Source: Monarcha castaneiventris obscurior
Lineage: Eukaryota > Chordata > Aves > Passeriformes > Monarchidae
Direction of reading: 5' to 3'
Length of the DNA stretch: 64,000 bases
Assembly (NCBI GenBank): GCA_026261815.1
Contig: JAMPIT010000300.1
Span: 868,001 to 932,000 of the forward strand
The notes under the pieces were generated by a model. That model was not told where the DNA came from. It was given only the letters and a program-made list of their open reading frames with translations, and did not search any database. This document shows, piece by piece, positions 36,964 through 48,699 of this stretch. Each line of letters starts with the position of its first letter. Positions within the stretch are counted from its first letter, which is position 1. The translations under genes and the position numbers were made by a program.

Positions 36964-37499
36964 ATTGTCCCTCTGTACTCGGCACCAGATGCCTCACCTC
37001 GGGGGTTGTGTCCAGTTCTGGGCCCTCATGGCCAGAGAGCCCTGGAGGTGCTGGAGCGTGCCCAGGGCAGGGAACGGAGTTGGGAAGGGGCTGGAGCCCC
37101 AGGAGAGGCTGAGGGAGCTGGGAAAGGGGCTCAGCCTGGAGAAAAGGAGGCTCAGGGGGGACCTTGTGGCTCTGCACAAGTCCCTGACAGGAGGGGGCAG
37201 CCGGGGGGAGTCGGGCTCTGCTCCCAGGGAACAGGGACAGGAGGAGAGGGAACAGCCTCAGGCTGGGCCAGGGGAGGCTCAGGGTGGACATCAGCAGGAA
37301 TTTCTCCATGGAAAGGGTGCTCAGGCCTTGGCAGGGGCTGCCCAGGGAGGTTTGGAGCCCCCATCCCTGGAGGTGTCCAAGGAAGGGCTGGAGGTGGCAC
37401 TCGGTGCTCTGGGCTGGGGACAAGGTGGGCATCGGGCACAGCTCGGACTCGATGGGCTGGGAGGGCTTTTCCAGCCTCAGCGATTTTGGGATTCTGTGA
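36964..37499 (+). mobile_element. CR1 LINE, 5'-truncated copy of about 0.54 kb (copy H)
   Basis: Starts in the ORF2 C-terminal region: 'ctctgtactcggcacc' corresponds to the LYSALVRPHLEYC part. The frame from about 37103 reads ERLRELGKGLSLEKRRLRGD. The 3' end has 'ctcggactcgatgggctgg' and closes with 'gattttgggattctgtga'. The terminus is complete, unlike the related copy at 28.8 kb. The long open frames crossing it on both strands are remnants, not a working ORF2: there is no reverse transcriptase catalytic core. Confidence 0.93.
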
Positions 37500-38885
37500 A
37501 CTCCATAGTTCAGATGATGAACTCTGACATCTCAGGATCTTTTCCCTGAGACAACCCAGTTAATTCATAAACTCAGATGAGTGGGTGGAGGGTGGGTGTT
37601 GGGAGAGGAGTAAACCAAAGCAAAAAATAAATTAAATTAAGTCCAGGGCTTTCAGTAGCCTCCATTCAGTAGCCAAGAATTAGCAAGGAAAACACCATTT
37701 CCCATTTTTTAATTGATGCTTGTGCCAAAAGGCCTCAGGTATGTACAACCCCAAACAAAAGCCTTGGGGAAATTTCAGCCTCAGGAAACAAACTCTCTTG
37801 GGCAAAATGTGATTTCCTGGAGTCAGTAGTTCTATTGCAGAATACTGGATGTTAACTTTGTTAATAAGAAAACATTTTTCAAATGAAAAATGACTTGTTA
37901 AACCACTTTTATGTCACTTTTTCAGTAACACATTAAAGTAAACAAACCTAAGATGTTAAATAAAATAAAAAACCCACTACACCTGCAGAGTTTTACCAGC
38001 TCACATTACAAAGTGCTCTCTGAAGTGGTTGGGGAGCTATTTCCATTACAAACAGCAAGTGTGCTTGAAAGTAACTCAAAGAGTCAAATTAGGCAGATTA
38101 CATCAGAGTGTATTTCCCTGCAGCAGAAGGACTTTTAAAACACCTGCCTGACATATTTCAACCTCTGCAGAGAAATATGACACAGACAGGTTTCAGGAAC
38201 GGCTACAGCCTGGAGAGAGAGGCTATTTGATGTTTAATTCCACAAAACAATCCTTAATTAACAAGCCCATTCTGTTTGCAATTTGTACTTTTGTTTTTAA
38301 ACACAAACCAACAATAATAAGCAGTGACAAGAGGCCAAAAGCTGCACCAGCTGAAATTACAGTAAGGTTTGTACACTTCGTGTTAAACACTGAGTTACTC
38401 CTATCAGTCCCAGCGTTTTGTTGCCTGGAACACATTTCAGTTAATTAAATATCTTACCACACACTCAAGTGACAAGATTGAGAAAGGAGGGAGACCAAGA
38501 GGTCCAGTTTAGCACTGGAGAGAAGAGCTGAGGGTACATAAATGGATCCACTGTTGAAGCTGACCCGCCCCAGATGCATCGTGTCTGTCACAGGGCACTT
38601 GGCATCTGAAAATTCCAGAGACTGTTGCAATTGCCTTTTCACTTTGCTTCAGTTCTTGGAAAAATGCTGGAACAAATCATTACACAAACATTTGAAGGCA
38701 GAGCAGAGGTGACTGATGGCCAACAGGCGTTTCTCAAGAGCAAATCATGTCAAGGAGTGCAGTTCCCTCAGCAGCGGACAGGCAGGGCAGCGACACAGGG
38801 GAAGAGCAGCACATGGAGTCCATGCCCTAAACTATGCCAGGCAGTGGACACACCACATGGGCAGGTGTGGGAGGTACTCACTGAT
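37500..38885. other. AT-rich noncoding interval
   Basis: Unique-looking and AT-rich, with TTAATTAA-type words at about 38253-38262 and 38440-38448. No exon or repeat recognised. Possible conserved noncoding DNA, but this cannot be judged without alignment. Confidence 0.45.
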
Positions 38886-39032
38886 TAGAGAATCATGGAA
38901 TATCCTGAACTGGAAAGGACCCACAAGGATTATCGAGCCCAACTCCTGGCCCTGCACAACCACCCCAGCAATCCTACCCTGTGCATCCCCGAGAGCATTG
39001 TCCAAAGTACCCTTGAACTCTGGCAGCCTTGG
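38886..39032 (-). mobile_element. CR1 LINE scrap, 3' end, different subfamily
   Basis: Reversed CR1 terminus: 'gaatcatggaatatcctg', then 'ctggaaaggacccac', then 'tcgagcccaactcctgg', then 'gagcattgtccaaag' and 'ttgaactctggcagcc'. The ATATCCTGA and GGACCCACAAGGAT words mark a subfamily distinct from the other copies in the window. The inner part is cut off near 39032. Confidence 0.85.
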
Positions 39033-39704
39033 AGCTTTATCCTCCTACAATAATGTTTTGATGCTGCCTTTCAGAGTATTTCTTCATCTTGATGTACATG
39101 CAAAGGCTGATCTGCCCTTCTTGTGTTATTTTTTGTGTGGTGTTTATAAAAGAGATCCCAGCAGCACTTGAGCACAGTATAAAACTCAAAATGTAACACT
39201 ACTTTAAATTTTAGTTTCGTTTTTCTTTAGTGTTAAATCATTGCCTTAACAGGATATTGTGAAGTCCTCTATTAATAAACTCTTAGCAATTTCCAAGAAG
39301 GACATTGTGTGATCCAGGGATACTCCTAGGAAGGAGCAGGAGGAACTGGAAGCTCACCAAGATTATAGATCCCATTTTCATTGTGACATTATTCCAGACA
39401 TAGAAGGATGTAGGAATTACAGTGAAGGATAATTACTGCGCTGAACTGATAAAGTAGAGAGGAAAAGCCCTCTGAGAGCTGGGAGAGTGTAAAATACAGA
39501 GTCCCCAGAGCCCTGGCACACAGCACTCACAGGGACCTGACCTTGCTGTCATTACAGAGACATTATTGAAGAAAACCTCAGTTCTTGAGGCTCTTACTCG
39601 GAACAACAGGCTTTCAGCTCAGTGTTTGGGGTTCAGTAAGTAAAGGCATAGAATTGGTTCAATATTTTGCTGAATAGAGAACAAGAGCTGCAGGAGGGAC
39701 CCCT
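39033..39704. other. Unannotated noncoding interval
   Basis: Nothing recognised. Confidence 0.5.
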
Positions 39705-40140
39705 CAGCTGTGACAAACACGGGCTGGACACGGTACCCAACGAGGACTCAAAAGGGACCCGCCAAAGAACCTTTCCTGGCCCCAGACAATCCCAGAGCTC
39801 CACGGCGGCTTAGGAGGAAGGGACCCGCAGCTCTGGAGCAGAACAAAGCCCAGGAGCACAGGGAGCTCAGGGAAATACCACATCCACCGACCTCGAGGAG
39901 AAGGAATGCAGCGTGGTTTAGGAGCAGGGCGAGACGGAGACATTCCCAGAGAAATTCCGTGTGAACAACTTCCCCTGGGAATATCCCACCACTCCCAGCT
40001 CCGAGTTCAGAGACATCAGGGCCAGGCTTGCTGGATAGAGCCCTTCCCCAGGAGAGCAGCCAGGACGGGACTCCAATCCCAGTCAGCTCCAAAGCCTTTG
40101 AACTGGGAATGCCGTTTATTGTCCTGGTCGTTCCTGCCTC
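39705..40140. promoter_or_regulatory. CpG-enriched stretch
   Basis: By hand count about 18 CpGs in about 440 bp, with GC in the mid-fifties percent. The observed/expected ratio is near 0.5, higher than the flanks but below usual island thresholds. Not CR1. No exon is evident, although frames are open on both strands. Confidence 0.25.
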
Positions 40141-42361
40141 GATAGGCTGCAGCAAAGTGGTTTTTCCTCTTTTTTTTAATGCACAGTGGCCCCCATTAGC
40201 AGAGGGAGGACTGCACCAGCTGTGGCTGAGGGCAATCACTATCAGCCTCAGGGGGAAGATAAGGTTGTTTATGGAGAGGAATGTTCTTTTGCTCAAACCA
40301 CAGCGATTTACAGTTAATTTTACTTAAACGCAATTACACAAGAAGCCATGAAAGGAAGAAAGTCTTGCCTTGGGCCTGCAGCACAGAGACAGAAAATTAT
40401 TTCATCGTTGTCACAGCTCTTGCCAATAGTACAGAAAAATGGATCAAACTGGCACAATTTTTTTTTCAGAAGAATTTCCTGGGCAGTTCGACTGAAAATC
40501 CCTGGCAATAACAATGTTAACATAACAAGTGATATAATTTCCACACCTGTCTGATTCCTCTTCAAAAAACACCATCCATCTTAATTACTTCTTGAACACT
40601 TCAACATGAAAGTTCCTTTTTTCCATAAAAAAATTCTATCCAGTAAATGAAGTCAAAGATGCAAGAAAAATAAAGGTGACCTTGAGGGCAGCACTAAAAT
40701 AAATGTCCTCAGCTAAATCACCTGGCTGTCAGTGGCCCAGAGGTGCAGGTCACTCTGAGAGCTTCTGAGCACTTTGCCAACACCACGAGGAGCCCAGAAC
40801 GTCTCTGCTCAGCAGGATGCACCCACACACACCTGCACAAGCCCTTCCTCCACCCCTGTGGGACCTCTGGGTCTCCTCAGCCCAAGCACAGGCAGGGCAC
40901 TGGGAGGGCCCCGTCCCTGGGATGCTGCTAACCCAGCACTGAGCCGGGCTTTGCCCTTCTAAGGCTCACCCTCCTCACCCTTTGGTCCTTCCCTAAACTG
41001 CAAACTCCTCTTTCATAGTCCAGGATACTGGGGGTGGTCTTCTTCCTCTTAGGGAATAGCAAGGCAAATTTTGGTTGGTAGAAATCATCAGAGATCCAGC
41101 TAAAATCAGGCTTCTGGTTGGTTTCTGTATCTGCAGACACTCAGGGCAATGCAGGAGACAATGTCCCTTCAAACAGCCAAAGACTGAGCCTGCTGCTGAA
41201 CTAGAATTGGGTGACAGGAGGATGCATCCCAAAAAATCAAATCGAAAACATCCTGTAAACTTTAAATCAGCCCGACAGCCATGGAGGAAGAGAGTATTCA
41301 CCACACTTTGTATCTAAGAACTGAAGTAAAAGTTAAATTAGGAGACCAATCTAAAATTGATCCATAGTCCCGTCCCTAAGGAAAGATGGGCCTGTTGAAG
41401 TCAGGCCTCAAGCAATTTGCGCAAGGATAAACAATAAATCAATGTAATTAGATTGTTTCCAAGCTAATTAAATTATTTACAGTTTTCACATCGAGTTCAA
41501 AGTTGCCTGGCTACCCAAATATACTCAGGTAGGCATTATTTTATAAACTTCCCCTTTCTGAAGGAAACATAAACATACATATACAAAAACATCAAGGTTA
41601 CAGCCCCAGCACTCAAAGCTTAGGAAATGCCAGAATTAAGTTTGCATGGGCAAAAGAAAATATTTTTCTCTTAATTTCATTCCCAGAAATGGTGAAACCA
41701 TTTTTTGTTGAAGCTTTCCAAACAATTCATCTGAGGCAGACATTCAGCATGGAAAGTTTCAGCCCAAACAGTTAAAATCTGGCACAGATTTATGCCACTG
41801 AAAACTGGGGCTTATAATGGGAAATGTGAGGCAAGCCTAATTACAGGCAGCTACCAGCAACATTTATAAAGTATTTAAGACTAAAATTTCATACTGGCTT
41901 TGCTAGGTCTGTTTTTCTAGGAATACTGTGCATAAGTATTTGAACCTTCTTATATACCTTTAAATTTCAGACTGTTTGTAAGGCTGGGGTCTGCGACAAA
42001 CTTGGCCAAAACTCCAAAGCAGTTCTTTGCATCAGCCCTCAAAAATAGGAGTCATTGCTCAGAAAAAGAGCTCTCACTTGTCTGATGTGAAGTAGGAGAA
42101 GCCACAGGTTTTCAAAGGATCCCAGTACCCGCACAAGGTTTAAATTGCTGTGGGCATTTTTTAGTTTGCATATTTCAATCAGCTCTAGAGCTGATCCAAA
42201 GGTGATGCTTTTTTTTGAGGAGTTGGTTTCCAGATGAAAGCAAATTATTAATAAAAAATTCTCCGCTGATCTGCTCAATAATTAATACTCAGAATTTCAA
42301 AAGGAAAGGAGCTAATTTCAAAACAGACAGATGGACATCCTGATGTCTAAGGATTTGGCAT
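40141..42361. other. AT-rich noncoding interval
   Basis: Between about 41390 and 41950 the sequence is AT-rich, with several TAATTA or AATTA words (for example around 41445-41480). No repeat or exon recognised. Confidence 0.5.
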
Positions 42362-42393
42362 CACATGGAAAGAGACTTTTTACAAGGGCCTGG
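42362..42393 (+). mobile_element. CR1 LINE, left part of a copy split by an LTR
   Basis: 'agagactttttacaaggg' is a standard CR1 motif that lies directly before the 'ctgtagtgacaggacaag' motif. Here it is interrupted after GCCTGG by the LTR at 42394-43065 and resumes at 43066. The left end is approximate. Confidence 0.8.
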
Positions 42394-43065
42394 TGTGGGA
42401 GAACAGGCTCATAGATATGACTGCCTGGCTAAAGATGCTGAGAATATGAAAACTATAAGTGAGATTGAAATGAAGACAAACTTTGAATTACCCAACCCCA
42501 GTTACTGAACAACTGGAAAACAATGGTGTGGCCGGCTGAAGACAATCCCCCTTTGATTAAACAATACTGTCTGTTTGCAGACAGGTCCAAGGGTCAGAGC
42601 AGACCCTCCCCTCTTAGCAGAGGGTCCAAAACATAGTTTTTAGAGTTTAAAATGTAACCCCATATGGTAATGCAATGATTCTTATACGCTGTATGTAAAT
42701 GTTATAAGATTTGTAGCTTGTTCTAGATTGGTTAATGGAAATTAGAATATTCAGCACAAAAGATGATTTATTGTGCTGCAAACAGGAACTCGCTCTCTTG
42801 CTCTCTTGCCCTGCCTTCTTGCCCCTCTCTCTTGCTGTCTTACACTCTTGCTTTTGCCCTTGCCCCTTTTCTTTCTACACCACTTCTGCACCCATGCATC
42901 TCTTCACTGCTTCTCTGACCTGCTTCAAGCTGCGTCTGGCAGCTCCCAGCAGGTCCCTTACACCCACGCCTTCATCAATAAATCTCATGCTCTAAGACCA
43001 GCACCAGAGATCTCCTGTCTCCATTTGTCCCGACCATCCGAAATCCTACACACCAGAACCTTACA
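42394..43065 (+). mobile_element. Solo LTR of an endogenous retrovirus, ERVK-like, inserted in CR1
   Basis: The element is 672 bp and starts TGTGGGAGAACAGG and ends CAGAACCTTACA (TG...CA ends). Identical 6-bp flanks GCCTGG lie at 42388-42393 and 43066-43071. A 6-bp duplication fits class II (ERVK, alpha/beta-like) integration. AATAAA at 42977-42982 gives plus orientation and is followed by a U5-like 'ctcctgtctccatttgtccc' region; a TTATAAG word at 42702-42708 could be the TATA element. A CT-rich stretch at about 42790-42870 lies between these two. There is no primer-binding site or coding region after it, so it is a solo LTR. The flanking CR1 halves join cleanly across it, which independently confirms both boundaries. 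Confidence 0.92.
42977..42982 (+). promoter_or_regulatory. LTR polyadenylation signal AATAAA
   Basis: Canonical hexamer in the ERVK-like solo LTR, about 85 bp before its 3' end. Confidence 0.65.
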
Positions 43066-43233
43066 GCCTGGAGTGACAGGACAAGGGGGAATGGATTCAG
43101 ACCAAGAGAGAGTGGGGTAAATGGGATACTGGGAAAGAAATGTTCCCTGTGAGGGGGTGAGGCCCTGGCTCAGGGTGCCCAGAGACGCTGTGGCTGCCCC
43201 TGGATCCCTGGAAGTGTCCAAGGGTTGAACAGG
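43066..43233 (+). mobile_element. CR1 LINE, right part of the copy split by the LTR
   Basis: Resumes with the duplicated GCCTGG and runs 'agtgacaggacaaggggg', then 'gggatactgggaaag', then 'cagggtgcccagagacg' and 'ggatccctggaagtgtcc'. It stops near 'gttgaacaggg' without the usual tail, so the 3' end was lost. The order matches other CR1 copies in the window. Confidence 0.88.
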
Positions 43234-45784
43234 GAAGAAGTCTGGTTTATTAACTTCCTAAAAAGCATGAAAATATATAAATGATTCCAAGTAATGTTTT
43301 GTTCTCCCAGTGATCAAAATGCCTTTACCAAGTGGCAGAATGAGCTTTTGGCCAAAGCTCATTGAAGCATCCTGAGATGCAGGAGCTCTGCTTCCAGTTC
43401 TTCACTGATTACAAACTTTGGCTTATTCATTTACCTCCTCTGGGCCTGTGCTCCCCATGTTTCAGGTGTAAATACCATCACCCTGTTCTCCTGCCCAGGA
43501 GGCTCTTCCAGGCAGGCACTGTCCCATTCTGGACATTATCTTCTGCCACCTGTACAATGGCAGTGAATCCCAGGGGGATTTCAAGGCAGTTCTGCTGCAG
43601 AAGTATATCCAGCTCTCCGTGCTCTCGGTTGATTAAATGCTTTATTTTCAGCAAAATTTAAACCCCATTCATTTTAATTAAGCTTTTATACTTTATTTGG
43701 TGCTTCTTCAGCTTGCCTCTTTTGAAGCAACCCCCCCAAATTTCTATGAAATGTCCTACCCAGCTGAAGGCACAGTGAGTTCTTTATTCCCCTCAGCAGA
43801 GCACAGTGACATAAAGGAATCGTGTGAGGAAAGGCATCCGCGGTAGGAAAAATAGAGGTTCTTGTAAAGCATTTCTCCAACTTTCCTAAAGACTTCATAT
43901 TTGTGACTTATAGCCCAGGGAGGTTTGTTCCACACGGGCCTTGCCAACGAGGCTGAGTTGCAGTGAGGAACCCACCGTGACACAACGTCTTCGTGATATT
44001 TGCACAGAATTTCCTGCATCCATCTTGCAGCACCGCTGCAGAGGCTGTCATAAAGCTGCTAACAACCACTGATTGTGGGACTGCTGGGGGTGCCCTCAGC
44101 AGAGAAACACCTCGGGGGTTTTCTTCAAAACTGAGACTGAGGTTGAGCTTTGTGCATTGCAGTATTTTCCTTGTTTTCATCCATGTGGAAGAGCTTTATT
44201 TGTAGCAGCAAATTCCACCTGATGTCTGCCCAAGCCAGAGCGAGCCACTGTGATCAGAAACATCTCCTGCAGTTCACTGCAGACATAAAAATTGCTCCAG
44301 AGTTGTGGTTGGCAGTGGGGGGCTCAACTTCAGCAGGTGAAGGAAGGTGCGCTGTGCTTCAGAGGAGAGAAAATCCTCCAGTTGTATGAAAAATTACAGA
44401 AAACATGCTCATTTCTTTGAGGTATTTGCACCACTATGGGCTGATATTACAGAAATGTAATTCCTCCCAGGAAAGCTGGGCTGGCAGAGCCACTCTGATA
44501 CCCTGGCAAGAGCTGCAGCCAAGGTAGTAAATACTCTAACTCAGAGTATTTAATTTCATTTCAGTTCAGTTCATGTCTAACACCAAGATATTAGGCACAC
44601 TCTTACAACTCTTCCAGCTTGTGTTTTTGTATATAAGATAGACACATATGGATCTTTCCTTGGTTGATGGATATATCCATTATCCTCCCTCCTAAAAATC
44701 TGTGATAATCCTATTTTTACTGCAGAACCCCAGCACATTTTTTTGCTCAAAGCATTGCTCTGCAAATTCAAATACTGGTCATTTCTCCCTACTTGTATTC
44801 CTGGGAAGGTTTCTACAGGAATGAGACTCGACCCAGCTTTGACATGACTACATCTAAGGGAGGCAGAGATCTTCCTCAGCCTGGGCACAGACACCATTTC
44901 ACTTGTGAAATCCTCCTGTTTCAGAGCACTTTCACCACTGGCTCACAAATGAAGTAGCAGTAGTTAAACATCGAGTTCCCACGAACCCAGCCGGGTGAAA
45001 ATGCCTTCACCTTCACACCCAGACTTGTGCTGCAGTTCTGCCTCTCTGTTACCTGTGCTCCCTGCAAGCTCGGGTGCAATCTGGGGGCATGAGTATTAAA
45101 GAATTTGAGATGTTTTTCTCCAGGGATACTCTGCAGCACTGTGGACAGTTCAGAGGATGGTTAAGCTGCCTTACTCCTGCAGACAGAGTCCTTCTTTCAG
45201 TGTCAGAACTCTGGAACCCCCTGTCCTTCTCACATCAACAGCTGGAAGGCTCAGAAGGAATGAAGGATGAGGAAAAGATGTTTGAACAGTTTTAGACAAG
45301 CAAGAGCTGTAGTACCCAATTTTATCAAAATGTGCAGAGGAATCTTACAATATTCAACTGAAATGAAGCATTTTTACAGAATTATCCTTGATACCTGGTG
45401 TATAAATACACACAGATTTCTTCAGAATTTTCTTGTACATGGTGGGGTAACAATGTCCTAAATCAGACCTCCTGTGTAGTGGTTCAGTGAAAACAACAGG
45501 ATTTTCTTACAGTCACAGTTCAAAATAAGATTCAACATCTCAGAACAGGAAAGGCTTTGCAGAACAGAATGGCAGGCTGAAAACTTATACTGAGATCCTG
45601 GACTACCAAAAATACACCAGCATGGCATTGAGAGTAAGCCAGAGAAATATCTGGATGATCAAGTCATAGAAGAAAGTGTCAAAGCTGCGTTTTTCCCTAA
45701 GGAACACCAAAGCTGCCTGTCAGCATCGGGAGACATCAGGGATATTGCAGCGTGGGCTGCAACAGAACAGTGATAATGTAATGA
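43234..45784. other. Unannotated noncoding interval
   Basis: Unique-looking. Open frames up to about 106 codons without domains. No repeat or RNA gene recognised. Confidence 0.5.
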
Positions 45785-46404
45785 ACAGGGAGGGATCTGG
45801 GAGTCCTGGTTCATGGCCAGGTGAACACGAGTCAGCAGTGCCTGGAGCCAGGAGGGACATCCCTGTCCTGGGGACACCGGGGGCAAGGGAGGGATTGTCC
45901 CGCTCTGCTCTGGGCTGGGGCAGCCTCACCTCCAGCGCTGGGGCAGTTTGGGTGCCACAACATCAGAGAGATCCAAAGCTGTTGCAGAGTGTCCAAAGGA
46001 GGGAGCCGGGAATGGGGAAGGGTCTGGAGGGGCCACCCGAGGAGCGGCTGAGGGCACTGGGCTGCTCCAGCTGCAGCAGAGGAGCTGAGGGCAGAGCTCC
46101 CCGGGGCTGCAGCTCCTGCCCAGGGCAGCGCAGGGACAGCTCCGAGCTCTGCTCCTGGGACAGGGACAGCACCCAGGGAGCGGCTGGAGCTGGGCCAGGG
46201 CAGGCTCAGGCTGGAGAGCAGGGAAAGGCTCTTCCCCAGAGGGTGCTGGGCACTGCCCAGGCTCCCCAGGGAACGGGCACGGCCCAGAGGCTGCCAGAGC
46301 TCCCAGGGGTGCCCAGGGTGGGGTTGTTGGGGTGTCTGTGCAGGGCCAGGAGCTGGATCAGTGATCCTGTGGGTCCCTTCCAGCTCAGGGTATTCCGTGA
46401 TTCT
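45785..46404 (+). mobile_element. CR1 LINE, 5'-truncated copy of about 0.62 kb (copy I)
   Basis: Begins in ORF2 ('gggatctgggagtcctgg', 'gagtcagcagtgcc') and contains EERLRALG in the frame crossing 46040. It runs to a CR1 terminus, 'cagggtattccgtgattct'. From about 45840 to 46352 it is about 99 percent the same as the copy at 55.05-55.56 kb; by eye I count about five mismatches. The 298-codon open frame at 45676-46572 is mainly this element. It lacks the reverse transcriptase core and is not a gene. Confidence 0.93.
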
Positions 46405-47317
46405 CAGCAGTTTTGCCTCTCCTGCCCGTTCGCATTGCAGTGGTGCAGCCCTCACTCTCCCATCGCTGAACCAGAGTCTGGAGCTGCAGCCTGGTTTGTG
46501 GGGAACTCTGTAAACGTGGAGCAATTTGGGAGTGCTAACCTGAAACTCACATCTGCCAGTAATTACATTTGATCACTGAAGCACAAAAGAATTCTGCTTA
46601 TTTGTCTTAAGCTGTAAATGCAACATGGCATTGGCTTTCCAGTCCAGAGACAAGCCTGTTACTGCCTGAGCTGAACACTGCACATGAGCAAAAAAGACAA
46701 GCATGACAATATTCCTATTTTCAAACTTTAATCTGAATGAGCATTGTTTGCTATCTCTTAAGATTTGTTGCTGCAATTAAAAGATCCACTCTAGAACCTC
46801 ATGTTCCTTCTAATAACCACAATCTTACACTCCTGACACCTGAGAATTCTCCCAAGCTTAACAGGCAGAGTTCTCAGGTTGAAAGCAATCAACCGGTGAA
46901 GGACAAAGAAAGAGAGAGCTCATTATGTAGGAAAATAAATACATCTAACTCTGCCATCAGCTTTAATTGGACAGCATTTCACGGAAGACTCTGACCATCT
47001 TGTAACACTGAGGAAATCTGAGGCGGCTGCCACATCCATGTATATTGTAAGCTACAGAAATGTGTACTATTAATGTGCAATATGTATTATTAATGTGCTA
47101 TTGCTCACAAAGGACACACTGACCAGTGCTCCAGTGCTTTCCCAGGATGTTTTGTGGCCTTTGTGGGCAGGCCCTGTGCTTCCTGAATTATCCCTATCAG
47201 ATTTTAGTTCATGGAGACTGGTGTTGAAGACATTGCAGGTGACACTGGCTGAACTGTAATTCATGTTTGGGCTCTGCTCTCTGCAGATTTTGCCTAAAGG
47301 TGGGGTGCACCCACCCC
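46405..47317. other. Unannotated noncoding interval
   Basis: Unique-looking. A TATTAATGTGC word occurs twice at about 47068-47100. No exon or repeat family recognised. Confidence 0.5.
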
Positions 47318-47889
47318 CAGTGCCCCTGGGGGCATCTGGCAGAGCATTCCCAGCAGGTCAGGGAGGGATCCTGCCCCTCTGCCCAGCCCCGGGGGCACCT
47401 CTGGAGTGCTGTGTCCAGCTCTGGATCCTCAGCACAGCAGGGCCAGGGAGCTCCTGGAGCGGGGCTGGCAGGGGCTGCACAGCTGAGGAAGGGCCTGGAG
47501 CATCTCCGTGCCCAGGAAAGGCTGAGGGAGCTGGGGCTGCTCAGCCTCAGAGGAGCCCCAGCTGAGAGGGGCCCTCAGCCCTGGCTGTCCCTGGCTGCAG
47601 GGAGGGCTCAGGGCAGGGCCCAGGCTCTGCTCCGGGGCCCAGCAGTGGCACAGAGGAACGGGCAGGGCCTGAGCCCAGCAATTCCCTGCACAGGAGGCAC
47701 AACTCCTGCCCTGGGCAGTGCCCAGCCCTGAACAGAGCCCAGAGAGGCTGTGCAGGGACCCTCCCTGGGGCTGTTGCAGAGCTGTGTGGGCACACTGCTG
47801 TGCCCTGTGCTCTGGGATGGCCCTGCTGGGGCACGCAGGTGGCACCTGATGACCCAACCTGACCCATTCTGTGATTCTGGGATTCTGTA
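47318..47889 (+). mobile_element. CR1 LINE, 5'-truncated copy of about 0.57 kb (copy K)
   Basis: The plus frame contains RAQERLRELGLLSLRGAPAE, a CR1 ORF2 C-terminal signature. The 3' end is complete: 'cccattctgtgattctggg' followed by ATTCTGT. From 47431 to 47848 it is almost the same as the inverted copy at 56.95-57.37 kb; I see only about three or four changed bases. A third, older relative is at 16.3 kb. The 5' limit is approximate. Confidence 0.93.
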
Positions 47890-48699
47890 AAGCTCAGACG
47901 CTAAGAGAGGCTTCCAGAGTCAGGATCATTCTGGAGGCTCTCAGGATGGGTAATTCTGCTGTGGGAATGAAACTTGACCTCCTCATCAGGCAGAGCAGCA
48001 GTGCTGGCCAAAAATCCCCGCCAGTGTGCCACAGCCACAGAGCTGGTGGTTAGGAAGGAGCTTTTAAATGGTTTTGAGAGACATGGAAAATGCCACAATT
48101 AGGGAACTGTATATTCCTTATGCAAATATTTTTCATATGTCCTCCCATACTGGGAGGCATTTGATTTTTGGTTTGTTTTCTTGGGGAAACAAGGTTTCAG
48201 CAACCACAAAGTCTGCTTGCTCCACCCAACAACCTGTGTCATTCATTGCTACATCTCTCTCACATGCATTTCAAACTGGTTGTCTTGCAAACGTCAGGAA
48301 AGCACAAGGCCAGATAGAAAGGAGAGATTATTTTTGTGACAGAGGGATGAACCCACAATGCAGCCTTTATTACATCCCACTCACAGTTCATTCTGACAAA
48401 GCAGAGATTCCAGCTCTTGGAAACAAATCCATAAGGGCCTGGATTGGAGAGCTCTGCTACATGTGGTGCATTAAGGACAAGGGAGGAGAGGCAGACTCAC
48501 TGTTTGCCCTTTCCTCCCCGTTTTGGGAAAGCAGCTCCCAGCACAGCCAGAGGAGTTCTGGCAGCCGAAAGGTGCAAGCAGCAGAACAGAACCCCTAAAC
48601 ACTGGCCAGAGTCTGTGTTTAAAGAATACAGCCTGCAACTGAGAGATGCATTTCTGCACCCAGACAAGCACCTATGGCCCCGTTCATACACCCTTGAAG
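47890..48699. other. Unannotated noncoding interval
   Basis: Unique-looking. The plus frame 48068-48598 (176 codons) has no domain, splice context or codon bias that I can support. Confidence 0.45.

Noticed and set aside
42790..42870. CT-rich microsatellite
   Set aside because: It is an internal part of the ERVK-like LTR rather than a separate repeat.
42527..43050. A shorter LTR starting TGTGGCCGGCTG and ending CCTACA
   Set aside because: Its flanks (ATGG and CACC) do not match. The longer version at 42394-43065 has a perfect 6-bp duplication and CR1 on both sides.
45676..46572. 298-codon open frame on the plus strand
   Set aside because: It lies mostly over CR1 copy I. It has only part of the ORF2 C-terminal region and no reverse transcriptase core, and it is open because the element is GC-rich.
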